Assembly (NCBI RefSeq): GCF_003231305.1
Contig: NZ_QKVM01000009.1
Span: 62,001-126,000 of the forward strand
Direction: 5' to 3'
DNA length: 64,000 nucleotides
DNA from: Pseudomonas sichuanensis
GTDB lineage: Bacteria; Pseudomonadota; Gammaproteobacteria; Pseudomonadales; Pseudomonadaceae
The translations under genes were made by a program, and so were the position numbers. Below are positions 7,991-16,166 of this stretch, one piece after another (position 1 is the first letter of the stretch; each line of letters opens with the position of its first letter). A model generated the notes under the pieces. The model searched no databases and had not been told where the DNA came from. It saw only the letters and a list, made by a program, of their open reading frames with translations.

Positions 7991-8821
7991 TCAGTCTGGA
8001 AGGTTTGAGCAGCGTTTGCGGTAGTCCGCCGGCGTGAGCCGGTAGGCGCGGCGGAACCAGCGGCCCAGGTGGCTCTGGTCGGCGAAGCCGAGGGCCGTGG
8101 CGACCTCGGCCGGGCTCTGGCCACGGGCCAGCAACTGCCGCGCCCGGGTTAGGCGCAGCTGGATCAGGTAGGCATGCGGGGCCAGGCCGTAGGCGGCCTT
8201 GAAGGCGCGGGTCAGGCGGAAACGATCGACGCCGCAGACCCGCGCCAGGTCGTCCAGGCCGATGTCCTGGTCGAGGTGCGCATGCAGGTAGTCGCGGGCC
8301 ACTTGCGCGGTCAGCGGCAGGCGCGGGTCAGGGTCGAGGCGCCGACGCCACTGCAGGTGGCCGGTGAGGCAGGCCAGCAGGTCGTCGATGGCGGTCTGGC
8401 GGACGATGCGCAGTTCCTGCTGGTGCAAGGCGTTGAATGCGCGGCTGGTGGCAGCGGCCAGCCGCGTATCGCAGTGCAGGGTGGCGGCGAAGCTGGGGAG
8501 GGCGTCGCTGGGTGCCTGCTCGAACAGCGTGCGCAGTTGGTTATCCAGCCAGTGGCTGTCGAGGTACAGGGTGGAGTAGGTGAAGCCTTCGGCGGTGGGC
8601 GCCAGGCCGTCATGCAAGTCGCCGGGCTCGAGCAGGAACACCTGGCCGGGTGTGCTCTGGTGGCGCACCCGGCGGCAGTTGAACTGCTGCACGCCCTGTT
8701 CGGTGACGCCGACCAGGAAGCTGTCGTGCCAGTGCGGGTCGTAGGCGTGGCCGGTGAAATGGGCGCGGACCGACTCGATGCCGGTCTCGGCGTCCTGCTT
8801 GAGGTCGATCCAGTGGCTCAT
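7991..8821 (-). CDS. AraC-family regulator with cupin sensor domain
   Basis: 276-residue transcription factor. The N-terminal half is a cupin-like AraC_binding domain (HDSFLVGVTEQGVQQF, LLEPGDLHDG). The C-terminal 100 residues are two helix-turn-helix units, with GLDDLARVCGVDRFRLTRAF and EVATALGFADQSHLGRWFRR. Start at 8821 (MSHWIDL) chosen; an in-frame Met 11 codons upstream is possible. AraC regulators of this shape next to lysE genes usually sense an amino acid and activate its exporter. A second lysE gene lies upstream on the same strand, so both exporters could be targets. Confidence 0.85.
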   Translation of the reverse strand: MSHWIDLKQDAETGIESVRAHFTGHAYDPHWHDSFLVGVTEQGVQQFNCRRVRHQSTPGQVFLLEPGDLHDGLAPTAEGFTYSTLYLDSHWLDNQLRTLFEQAPSDALPSFAATLHCDTRLAAATSRAFNALHQQELRIVRQTAIDDLLACLTGHLQWRRRLDPDPRLPLTAQVARDYLHAHLDQDIGLDDLARVCGVDRFRLTRAFKAAYGLAPHAYLIQLRLTRARQLLARGQSPAEVATALGFADQSHLGRWFRRAYRLTPADYRKRCSNLPD

Positions 8822-8896
8822 GGCGAGGGCCGGTTGCGGTGGGTGCTCGACCATAACGCAGAACCGGCCCTGGGGTTTAGAACGATTGTGCAGTGC

Positions 8897-9511
8897 TTAA
8901 CGCTGGGCGAATGCCAGGTTGATGCCAAGGCCCGCGAACGAGGCGGCAAAGCCCCGGCGCAGCCAGGCCTGCACCTTGGGCGAGTCGATCACCGCACGGC
9001 GGAACAGGTGGGCGAGCAGGCCATAGAGCACGAACACGACGAAGGTCATCAGCATGAACACCGCGCTCAGGCCGAGCATCTGCACCACGGCGGAGCCGGC
9101 GTGGGGGTCGATGAACTGCGGCAGGAAGGCGAGGAAGAACAGCGTCAGCTTGGGGTTGAGGATGTTCAGCAGGCAGGCCTTGAGCACCAGCTGGGCGGCA
9201 GCGGCCGGCGGGGCCTTTTCATCCACGGCGAAGGCTGCGCGATCACGCCAGGTGGCGTAGGCCAGGTACAGCAGATACGCGACCCCGGCGAACTTCAGCC
9301 CCTGGAAGGCCAGGGCGCTGGCGTGCAGCAGCGCCGACAGGCCGAGCACCGAGGCCAGCAGGTGGGGCACGATCCCCAGGGTGCAGCCCAGGGCGGTCCA
9401 CAGGCAGGCGCGGCGCCCGGCCACCAGGGCGCTGGAGACGGTGAGAATCACCCCGCTGCCGGGGATCAGCACGATGATCAGGGCGGTGAGCAGAAATTCC
9501 AGGCTCGGCAT
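8897..9511 (-). CDS. LysE/RhtB-family translocator
   Basis: 204-residue exporter with the family hallmarks ALIIVLIPGSGVILTVSSAL at the N-terminus and LLNILNPKLTLFFLAFLPQF mid-protein; about six hydrophobic segments. Start at 9511 is preceded by AAGGAG about 8 bases upstream. It follows the LysR gene by 34 bp on the same strand and precedes the AraC gene by 75 bp, so these may share transcripts. Substrate not predictable. Confidence 0.87.
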   Translation of the reverse strand: MPSLEFLLTALIIVLIPGSGVILTVSSALVAGRRACLWTALGCTLGIVPHLLASVLGLSALLHASALAFQGLKFAGVAYLLYLAYATWRDRAAFAVDEKAPPAAAAQLVLKACLLNILNPKLTLFFLAFLPQFIDPHAGSAVVQMLGLSAVFMLMTFVVFVLYGLLAHLFRRAVIDSPKVQAWLRRGFAASFAGLGINLAFAQR

Positions 9512-9545
9512 GGGTGACAGCTCCTTGCAGTCGGGGGAAGCGCCA

Positions 9546-10466
9546 CTATACGCCGGGGCCGACCGGCTGCAATACACCCTCCGGGCGCAGCGTGGCGAAG
9601 CGTTCGCGCAGCCAGCCATGAAGCTGCGCCACCGCGGGGGTGATCTGTTTGCGATGCGGGCACACCAGGGTGACCGGGGTCGGCTCGCCGGGGTGTTCGG
9701 GCAGCAGGATTTCCAGGGCGCCGGCGGCGATGTCGGCGCTGACGTCCAGCCACGACTTGTAGACGATGCCTTCGCCTTCCAGGGCCCAGCGCCGCACCAC
9801 GTCGGCGTCGTCGCTGAACAGTGGCCCGCGTACCTGCACGGTGCGGTTGCCCAGGCGCCATTTGTCGTAGACCCGGCTCTGTTGCGAGTACAAAAGGCAG
9901 TCGTGCTGTTGCAGTGCCTCGGGCGTTTGCGGTCGGCCGTGGCGGGCCAGGTAGCCGGGGGCGGCCACCACCACCCGGCGGTTCCACGGCGCCAGGGGCA
10001 GGGCGATGTAGTTGGCGTCTTCGTTGAGGCCGTAGCGGATGGCGACGTCCACCGGGTCGCGGTAGAAGTCGGCCATCTGGTCGGAGAGCAGAAAGCGCAG
10101 GCTCAAGCCCGGGTGCTCGCGGCGAAACGCACTCAGCCAGGGCCGTAGCAGGTTGCGCCCCAGGTCCGAAGGGGCGGCCACCTGCAGCACGCCACGCAAG
10201 CTGCTGTGGTTGCCGTGCAGGTCTTCGCGGCCCTGGCGCAGGGTGTCGAGCACGCGTTGGGCGGTGGGCAGGTACAGCTCGCCCTCGGCGGTGAGGCGCA
10301 GGCTGCGGGTGGTGCGGGCGAACAGGCGCACATCGAGCTCGCGCTCCAGGCGCTTGATCGCCGCCGCCACCTGGCCGGGCAGCAGGTCGGCCTCGTGGGC
10401 GGCAGCGGTGAAGCTGCCCAGGGCGCTGGCACGGGCAAACAGTTCCAGGTCGGTGATGCGCAGCAT
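9546..10466 (-). CDS. LysR-family transcriptional regulator
   Basis: 306 residues. Residues 1-60 form the LysR winged helix (LELFARASALGSFTAAAHEA, VAAAIKRLERELDVRLFART); the remainder is the type 2 periplasmic-binding-fold effector domain of the CrgA-like subgroup (DLGRNLLRPWLSAF, DPVDVAIRYGLNEDANYIAL). The ATG at 10466 has GGAG seven bases upstream and is preferred to a GTG two codons earlier. Divergent from the nfsB-type nitroreductase with about 100 bp between starts, so it probably regulates that gene as well as itself. Confidence 0.88.
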   Translation of the reverse strand: MLRITDLELFARASALGSFTAAAHEADLLPGQVAAAIKRLERELDVRLFARTTRSLRLTAEGELYLPTAQRVLDTLRQGREDLHGNHSSLRGVLQVAAPSDLGRNLLRPWLSAFRREHPGLSLRFLLSDQMADFYRDPVDVAIRYGLNEDANYIALPLAPWNRRVVVAAPGYLARHGRPQTPEALQQHDCLLYSQQSRVYDKWRLGNRTVQVRGPLFSDDADVVRRWALEGEGIVYKSWLDVSADIAAGALEILLPEHPGEPTPVTLVCPHRKQITPAVAQLHGWLRERFATLRPEGVLQPVGPGV

Positions 10467-10568
10467 TTTCACTCCAGGGATGAAAGTGTTGCTGCATTGT
10501 GCTGGTTTTTCTTTGCTGCCGGGAAGATAAGATGCGCCTCAATCACGAACCCCGAGGAGTTGCCGTTC

Positions 10569-11222
10569 ATGGATACCGTTGCCCTGGCCAAGCGCCGCTA
10601 CACCACCAAAGCCTACGACGCCAGCCGTCGCATCCCCCAGGCCACCATCGATGCGCTGCTCGAGCAATTGCGCCACAGCCCGTCCTCGGTCAACTCGCAG
10701 CCTTGGCACTTCATCGTTGCCGACACCGATGAAGGCAAGGCGCGCCTGGCCAAGAGCACCGAGGTGGGCTTTGCCTACAACACGCCGAAGATCCTCAATG
10801 CCTCCCATGTGATCGTGTTCGCCACGCGCACCGACATGACCGAGGCGCACCTGCAGGCGGTGCTGGAGCAGGAAGGCAAGGACGGGCGTTTCCGCAGCGA
10901 CGAGGCCAAGGCCGGGCAGGACCAGAGCCGCCGTTTCTATGTCAACCTGCACCGCCACGACAACAAGGACCTGCAGCACTGGATGGAGAAGCAGACCTAC
11001 CTGGCTCTGGGCACCGCGCTGCTGGGCGCCGCCGCCTACGGGCTGGATGCCACGCCGATCGAAGGGTTCGATCCGAAGGTGATGGATGCCGAGCTGGGCC
11101 TGCGCGAGCGTGGCTTTACCAGCGTGGTGGTGCTGAGCCTGGGCTACCACAGCGAGGAAGACTTCAATGCCGGGCTGGGCAAGTCGCGCCTGCCGGCGGC
11201 CGAGGTGTTCACTTTCCTCTGA
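10569..11222 (+). CDS. nfsB: oxygen-insensitive NAD(P)H nitroreductase, NfsB type
   Basis: 217 residues, the length of E. coli NfsB, and readily aligned with it: early KRRYTTKAYDASRRIP, the FMN-binding SPSSVNSQPWHFIVADTDEG, and ALGTALLGAAAYGLDATPIEGF. FMN-dependent homodimeric enzyme reducing nitroaromatics and quinones with NAD(P)H in the cytoplasm. The start at 10569 follows GAGGAG by about 8 bases. The divergent LysR gene is the likely regulator. A strong GC hairpin follows directly after the stop. Confidence 0.92.
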   Translation: MDTVALAKRRYTTKAYDASRRIPQATIDALLEQLRHSPSSVNSQPWHFIVADTDEGKARLAKSTEVGFAYNTPKILNASHVIVFATRTDMTEAHLQAVLEQEGKDGRFRSDEAKAGQDQSRRFYVNLHRHDNKDLQHWMEKQTYLALGTALLGAAAYGLDATPIEGFDPKVMDAELGLRERGFTSVVVLSLGYHSEEDFNAGLGKSRLPAAEVFTFL

Positions 11223-11230
11223 AAGTAGAG

Positions 11231-11252
11231 GCGCCGCCATGCGGCGCTTTCG
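11231..11252 (+). terminator. intrinsic terminator-like hairpin after nfsB
   Basis: GCGCCGC and GCGGCGC pair around a three-base loop and are followed by TTT, nine bases past the nfsB stop. The T-run is short. The hairpin abuts a REP doublet, so it may belong to the repeat instead. Confidence 0.5.
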
Positions 11253-11332
11253 CCGGCAAGCCGGCTCCCACGGGTTCAGCATCAGCCTTCAGGGCCGCGC
11301 GGTCGTTGTGGGAGCCGGCTTGCCGGCGAATG
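11250..11332. repeat. REP doublet
   Basis: Two inverted copies of a REP sequence (CGCCGGCAAGCCGGCTCCCAC and its complement) lie either side of a short spacer just after nfsB. Each copy can form a small hairpin and the pair can form a larger one. Typical Pseudomonas intergenic REP arrangement. Confidence 0.85.
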
Positions 11333-11753
11333 GTCCGCATCGCGGCCCCAGTGACGCCTATTCGCTCCTCCTGCTCTTCCCCTCCATATCATCGATCAGC
11401 GCCTTGGCCAGGGCGCTGAAGGCGTCCGGGTAGCAGCCGCCTGGCGCGCACAGCTGCCATGGCGAAGCGGCGATTATCGTGGAAAGGATTTTTCACACCC
11501 GCTCGCCTAACCCAATGAGATGACCCGGTTAAGCAATCCCTGAGGTCTTTCCCCGTCAACGCAGCAACTTCCGGCAGGTGCGTGGGATCGTTCCTAGGCT
11601 GGCCGGGCTGAAGCATTTAGTTTCGAACTCGGAAATATCTTACGGATGCGGGAGCGTTCACTGGCAAGACAGTTCTGAAAAAATGCGGCTGCGGGCCTAG
11701 AGAATTGCAGGGCATGGTAAATACTCATGCCTTCACTGTTGGAGGATCTTTTC
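11333..11753. other. intergenic stretch without a recognised gene
   Basis: About 420 bp with lower G+C than its surroundings. No start-bearing frame on either strand looks like a real protein. On the minus strand a start-less open stretch ending at 11358 reads like a protein tail (WQLCAPGGCYPDAF), perhaps a gene remnant. The last 60 bases hold the GGAGG ribosome binding site for the next gene. Confidence 0.5.
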
Positions 11754-12122
11754 GTGTCTCACCCCACCGCCTCGCAGCTGATCGATGCCCGTATTGCCGC
11801 CTTGACCGACTGGCGAGGCCCCCGCCTTGCGCAAGTGCGCGCCCTGATCCGCCGGGCCGACCCGATCGTGCGCGAGGAAGTGAAATGGCGCGGTACGCCC
11901 GTCTGGTTCCATGCCGGTGTCCTCTGCACCGGCGAATGCTACAAGGACAAGTTGAAGCTGACATTCCTCAAAGGCGCGGAACTTGCGGACCCGACCGGAT
12001 TGTTCAATGCCAGTCTCGATGGCGGCACTCGGCGCGCCATCGATCTATTCGAAGGCGACCGCCTCAATGAGCGGGCGTTCATGGCGCTGATTCGGGCAGC
12101 GGTGATCTTCAATCTGGGCTGA
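11754..12122 (+). CDS. DUF1801-family small protein
   Basis: 122 residues of the DUF1801/YdhG-like fold: early DWRGPRLAQVRALIRRADP, then VREEVKWRGTPVWFH, CYKDKLKLTFLKGAEL and a final AFMALIRAAVIFNLG. Family members are small cytosolic proteins of uncertain biochemical role. The GTG at 11754 has GGAGG positioned eight to twelve bases upstream; an ATG 27 bases earlier has no ribosome binding site and adds residues outside the family. No clear operon partner. Confidence 0.82.
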   Translation: MSHPTASQLIDARIAALTDWRGPRLAQVRALIRRADPIVREEVKWRGTPVWFHAGVLCTGECYKDKLKLTFLKGAELADPTGLFNASLDGGTRRAIDLFEGDRLNERAFMALIRAAVIFNLG

Positions 12123-12285
12123 GTGTTCACACCGTCCCAGCATGGCAAGGGTGTACAGCGGATCAGTGAACAGTGCTCTGGTAATACGTCTGGGCAGGAG
12201 GTGGCTAAACCTGCCTCCTGCCCAGCGCTATGCAAATTGAAGTGCTCATCATCTCGTTCCAGGACCGTACACCTAGTCCAGGCAC

Positions 12286-12783
12286 TTAAAACATGAAATG
12301 TCCTTCGGAAAGCTTGAATGTGAACTTCTCGCCAGGGGAGGAGGGGGTCCCCAATTCATCCATCATGGCCTTGTTCTTGATCCGTCCGAACTCGAGTTCG
12401 AAGGTGACCTCTATCATATAGATCTCAAGGCTTCCGGCGTTGTGACGAAATCCGACACGCCCCTTTGGTTCTCGGGTGGCTATGCCTTCATAAACAACAC
12501 CCATGGACACATCGCCATCTGGGTAAGAGGTCACTGGGTAGACGTTGTCTTTGATATTTCTGCGAATGGATACGGCGATGCGATCAAAGGGCTTGTCAAG
12601 AATGGCAATCGCCTGGACATGGTCCTCATATTCACTTACCAGGTAGACGCTTATTGGTTTGAGCGTCACCACTCGCCCTGAGGGCCAGATCATCTTGCCT
12701 TTGAATATTGCATTGCCTTGTTGCGCTACCCCACCATATTCCGGGTTTTCCCGGATCAGGGTCACCAAATCTGTCTTTGACAT
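12286..12783 (-). CDS. hypothetical protein with atypical base composition
   Basis: 165 residues, no signal peptide or membrane segment, no family recognised. Predicted mostly beta strand (for example VEVTF-like runs, GKMIWPSGRVVTLKPISVYL, EIYMIEVTFELEFG). Start at 12783 (MSKTDLVTLIREN) is the first Met before a continuous, evenly composed coding stretch. Codons are AT-richer than the neighbouring Pseudomonas genes, suggesting transfer. It sits between a small DUF1801 gene and a LysE remnant, in what looks like an accessory spot. It could be an orphan immunity or cargo gene, but nothing shows this directly. Confidence 0.6.
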   Translation of the reverse strand: MSKTDLVTLIRENPEYGGVAQQGNAIFKGKMIWPSGRVVTLKPISVYLVSEYEDHVQAIAILDKPFDRIAVSIRRNIKDNVYPVTSYPDGDVSMGVVYEGIATREPKGRVGFRHNAGSLEIYMIEVTFELEFGRIKNKAMMDELGTPSSPGEKFTFKLSEGHFMF

Positions 12784-12933
12784 GTTGCACGCTCCGCTGG
12801 CAAGGGGATGTCGATACAGCTGCCGACAGGTTATGTGGCCCCCAAAGCCCCGGTCTACTGGCATATTTATCAGGTCTTGCACAGCGCCTGTCACGATATT
12901 CGCCGCGTTGCTCGAGCGATATGGGCTCAGTCC

Positions 12934-13113
12934 TCACACGGCTTTGGTGTTGAGCAGGAGTACGCCCAGAGCAATGAACATTGCCCCGGTGGCGCGCTTG
13001 AACCTCGCGGCCAGCGGCGAGGCCTGCAGGCGCTGGCCAAAGCGGTAGGCGGTGAAGCAGCAGAACAAGTGCACCCGGCAGACGAGCAGCGCCATGCTCA
13101 GGCGCCGCGAACC
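12934..13113 (-). pseudogene. LysE-family exporter C-terminal remnant
   Basis: On the minus strand a start-less frame reads SRRLSMALLV then AYRFGQRLQASPLAARFKRA and TGAMFIALGVLLL before a stop at 12934. That is the usual last 50-60 residues of a LysE/RhtB exporter. The rest of the gene is absent: upstream sequence runs immediately into the cysteine desulfurase stop. A deletion has removed the 5' three-quarters. Confidence 0.65.
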
Positions 13114-13124
13114 GCGCTCACTGA

Positions 13125-14279
13125 TTACCAGAGCGCCGCAGCGGCCGCTCCAATCACCCGCCCGAACACCGCGATCGCCTGGTCTACCTCGGCCTCGCTG
13201 GTGTAGCGGCCGATACTCAGGCGCACACTGTTGCGCGCCCGGCGTTCATCCAGGCCGAGGGCCAGCAGCACATGGGAGGCCGCATTGCTCGCCGAGTTGC
13301 ACGCCGAGGTAGTGGACAGCGCAAGTTCGTTGGCCAGCAGGCGGCTGTTGAAGCCGCTGGCGTCGATGCACAGGTTGAGGGTATGGGGAATGCGTTGTAC
13401 GGCGCAGCCATTGAGCGTCACGCCCGGCAGCGCCAGCAGGCCGTCGCGCAGGCGCTGGGCGAGCTGTTCCAGGTGCTGGTGCTCCAGGTCGCCAGGCTGG
13501 CCGGCAAGGGCGAAGGCGCTGCCCATGCCGACGATCTGGTGGGTGGCCAGGGTGCCGGAGCGCAGCCCGCGCTCATGGCCACCGCCGTGCATCTGCGCAC
13601 GCAGGCCGTTGCGGGCGCGGGGGCCGACATAAAGCGCGCCGATGCCCTTGGGGCCATACACCTTGTGCGCCGAGAACGACATCAGGTCGACCGCCTGGCT
13701 GGCCAGGTCGATCAGCACCTTGCCCACCGCCTGGGCCGCGTCCACATGCAGCAGGGCGCCGTGTTCGCGTACCCGCGCGCCGATGGCGGCGAAGTCGGTG
13801 AAGGTGCCCAGTTCGTTGTTCACCGCCATCAGCGACACCAGCCGGGTGTCCGCCCGCAGCGCTGCCTGCACGGCATCGGGCTGGATCAGGCCCTGGGCGT
13901 CAGGTGCCAGGCGGGTTACCGCCCAGCCCTGGCGCTCCAGCTCGGCTGCGGTGTCGAGCACGGCTTTGTGCTCCAGCTGGCTGGTGATCAGGTGCCCGGG
14001 CTGTGGGTAGCTTTGGGCGACACCCTTGAGGGCGAGGTTGTTGGACTCGGTGGCGCCGGAGGTCCACACCAGGTCCTCGGGCTGCGCGCCGACTCGCTCA
14101 GCCACCTGACGGCGGGCCTGCTCGACCACTTCGCGGGCGGCCTGGCCGAAGCTGTGGCCGCTGGAGGCGGGGTTGCCGAAGTTGGCGGCACGGCCCAGGC
14201 AACCGAGCATGGCCTCGATGACCCGGTCATCGACAGGGGTGGTGGCGGCGTAATCGAAATAGAGGGGGGTGTTGTGCAT
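13125..14279 (-). CDS. cysteine desulfurase, NifS/IscS-like
   Basis: 384-residue PLP enzyme that takes sulfur from cysteine as a protein persulfide. Seen in order: FDYAATTPVDDRVIEAM at the N-terminus, the EHKAV segment with TSGATESNNLALKG before it, the PLP-lysine block SFSAHKVYGPKGIGALYV near residue 200, and the persulfide loop TTSACNSAS near 335. The loop differs slightly from the canonical SSGSAC of IscS. No isc or suf genes are adjacent, so this is a stand-alone desulfurase rather than the housekeeping IscS. Start at 14279 gives family length. A broken LysE gene follows. Confidence 0.88.
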   Translation of the reverse strand: MHNTPLYFDYAATTPVDDRVIEAMLGCLGRAANFGNPASSGHSFGQAAREVVEQARRQVAERVGAQPEDLVWTSGATESNNLALKGVAQSYPQPGHLITSQLEHKAVLDTAAELERQGWAVTRLAPDAQGLIQPDAVQAALRADTRLVSLMAVNNELGTFTDFAAIGARVREHGALLHVDAAQAVGKVLIDLASQAVDLMSFSAHKVYGPKGIGALYVGPRARNGLRAQMHGGGHERGLRSGTLATHQIVGMGSAFALAGQPGDLEHQHLEQLAQRLRDGLLALPGVTLNGCAVQRIPHTLNLCIDASGFNSRLLANELALSTTSACNSASNAASHVLLALGLDERRARNSVRLSIGRYTSEAEVDQAIAVFGRVIGAAAAALW

Positions 14280-14387
14280 AGCGTGAGCTTGTCCGTGCGG
14301 GACGCCGCCAGTCGGCATCCATGTACGGCATGTTACGAGGCCCGATGAGCAAAGGTTTTTCCTATTGATCGCCCGCTAGGTTGTTTC

Positions 14388-14436
14388 AGAATAATTCTTT
14401 CTATGGTGCGCAAGGTTAGGAGAAAAAAATTCTCCT
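14388..14436. promoter_or_regulatory. two small palindromes upstream of the cysteine desulfurase
   Basis: AGAATAATTCT (14388-14398, perfect around one base) and AGGAGAA/TTCTCCT (14418-14436) lie in the 172-bp gap between the DUF2269 gene end and the desulfurase start. They could be regulator sites or, for the second, a weak terminator of the DUF2269 transcript; no U-tract is present. Confidence 0.35.
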
Positions 14437-14452
14437 CATGCTGCCTTTCAAG

Positions 14453-14932
14453 TCACAGCCATTGCCACGGCGCCTGTTTTTTCACCATTACCAGCACCAT
14501 CAGGAACATCCCGGCGAATCCGATCACACCCATCCACAGCCAGTAACGGTAGAGCCGGTGGTAGCGCGGGCAAAGCGGGGAGTGCACCTCGGCGGCCTGG
14601 GCGGCGAGGGCCTGCAGGCGGGTTTGCAACAACAGTACCGGCAACCATAGCGCACCCACACCGAAGAAGATCGCCAGCGCGGCGCGCAGCCAGTCCATCG
14701 ACCAGTCCATGCCTGCCATGCGCACCATGGCATAGCCGGTCAACAACTGCAGGACGCCGGCCGGGGTGGTGATCCAGGCGTCGAAGCGCACCACCATCCT
14801 GGCCACGGCGGCGATCACCCGTGCATCGCCTGTGCGGTGGGCGGCGATCAGATACAGGTAGGAGCCCATGCCGAAGCCGAACAGGAACACGGCGGCGATC
14901 ACATGCAGGTATTTCAGCAGCAGGTAGTCCAT
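14453..14932 (-). CDS. DUF2269 integral membrane protein
   Basis: 159-residue membrane protein with four hydrophobic helices (YLHVIAAVFLFGFGMGSYLY, PAGVLQLLTGYAMVR, LAIFFGVGALWLPVLLL, MGVIGFAGMFLMVLVMV). Matches the DUF2269/predicted integral-membrane group. Its start lies one base beyond the stop of the upstream saccharopine-dehydrogenase-like gene, so the two are co-translated and probably act together. Conserved His residues in helix 1 hint at heme binding in relatives, but this is not established here. Confidence 0.82.
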   Translation of the reverse strand: MDYLLLKYLHVIAAVFLFGFGMGSYLYLIAAHRTGDARVIAAVARMVVRFDAWITTPAGVLQLLTGYAMVRMAGMDWSMDWLRAALAIFFGVGALWLPVLLLQTRLQALAAQAAEVHSPLCPRYHRLYRYWLWMGVIGFAGMFLMVLVMVKKQAPWQWL

Positions 14933-14933
14933 C

Positions 14934-16061
14934 TCAACTGCGCCCCTGCTGATAGCTGACGCTGTAGCGGATCTTGTCCGGCGCGTCGATGGCCGCCAGG
15001 TATTGCGCAACGCTGATCTCGCCCACGCAGGGGCGCGCACCTGCCGCTGGCTGGTAGCCTTCGGTCAGCCTGGCCATCAGCGCCACTGCGGCGCAGCTCG
15101 GGATCTCGGGGCCTTTGTCATCGGTTGCGCTGACCTGGGCACGCAGGCGCAGTGGCTGGCCATTTTCGTCCAGGCCGCGCACGTCCAGGTACATCGCGCT
15201 CTTGCCATCGCCCCAGCGCTCGAAGCGCAGGCCCAGGCGGTGCAGGCGCCGCGCCCAGGGCAATGGGTCGCGTACCAGGCCGTACTTCACCAGCAGCGCC
15301 AGTGCCGCGTTGGCCAGGCCGCCGGCCATCAGCCCGGCACCGGCCTTGAACGCCAGGGTGCGCGCGCCGTAACGGCTGGCGAAGATGTCCATGTCCGGCA
15401 CGTCGACATTGCTCAGCAAGCGCCAGCCCAGGCCTGGCAGGTGGCGCAGTTGCAGGCCGAGCCAGCCGTCGACCGCGCAGGGCTGGCCAGCGCGCCACTG
15501 GCGAATCGGTCGCCCGGCATAGGCGAGCACGCCTTCGATGGTGGACAAACCGGGCATCTTGGCAGAGGAGGAAATGCCGTGCTCGATCGACTCGATGTGG
15601 CTGAAGCGCTGGCGTTGTTCGTCGAGGATCGCCGACGACAGGCTGGGTACCGAGCTGCAGCCACTGAGCAGCGCCACGCCCGCCTGGCGGGCGCGGGCGT
15701 CGAGCTGGGCGATGCCGTTGACGAACAGCCGGCAGTCGGCCAGGTCGCAATAGCTGGCGCCGGCCTCGATGCAGGCCTCGGCGACGCGGTAGGGCTGGCC
15801 CTGGAACGGCCCGCCGGTGTGGATCACCCAGTCGATGCCCAGTTGGCGCAGGGCATCGGCGAAACCGGGGGCCATGGCATCACCGCACCAGCTGCCATGC
15901 AGCGATGCGCCGGTGCTGCTGAGCTGTGCGCCAAGCTGGGCGAGCTGCCGGGCGTTGCGCCCGGCGATGACCAGTTGCACGCCCGGCATCTGGTTCAAGT
16001 GGCGGCTGATGATGCGCCCGAAGTTGCCGTAGGCGCCGATCACCAGGGTCCTGATAGCCAT
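14934..16061 (-). CDS. saccharopine dehydrogenase-like NAD(P)-binding protein
   Basis: 375 residues. The N-terminal Rossmann fold is clear: TLVIGAYGNFGRIISRHL then VQLVIAGRNARQLAQLG and later DWVIHTGGPFQGQPYRVAEA. The middle SGCSSVPSLSSAIL and the rest resemble the 'saccharopine dehydrogenase NADP-binding domain' group that rarely makes saccharopine. Start at 16061 (MAIRTLV) is preferred over an upstream Met because the fold begins there. Forms a tight two-gene unit with the DUF2269 membrane protein. Substrate unknown. Confidence 0.8.
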   Translation of the reverse strand: MAIRTLVIGAYGNFGRIISRHLNQMPGVQLVIAGRNARQLAQLGAQLSSTGASLHGSWCGDAMAPGFADALRQLGIDWVIHTGGPFQGQPYRVAEACIEAGASYCDLADCRLFVNGIAQLDARARQAGVALLSGCSSVPSLSSAILDEQRQRFSHIESIEHGISSSAKMPGLSTIEGVLAYAGRPIRQWRAGQPCAVDGWLGLQLRHLPGLGWRLLSNVDVPDMDIFASRYGARTLAFKAGAGLMAGGLANAALALLVKYGLVRDPLPWARRLHRLGLRFERWGDGKSAMYLDVRGLDENGQPLRLRAQVSATDDKGPEIPSCAAVALMARLTEGYQPAAGARPCVGEISVAQYLAAIDAPDKIRYSVSYQQGRS

Positions 16062-16166
16062 GCTGCGTTCCTTGTGCCGTGAATCTGGAATGCCCGGGGC
16101 AGGGCGGCGCAAGGTTTACCGAAAGGTCGGGGCAATGCAAGCGCGGCGGGGGCGTTGCCGCCGCGT

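Noticed and set aside
11358..11450. Start-less minus-strand frame reading like a protein C-terminus (WQLCAPGGCYPDAF and onward).
   Set aside because: No start codon, stop codon immediately upstream in frame, and no family I can name; it may be a remnant but I cannot support a feature.
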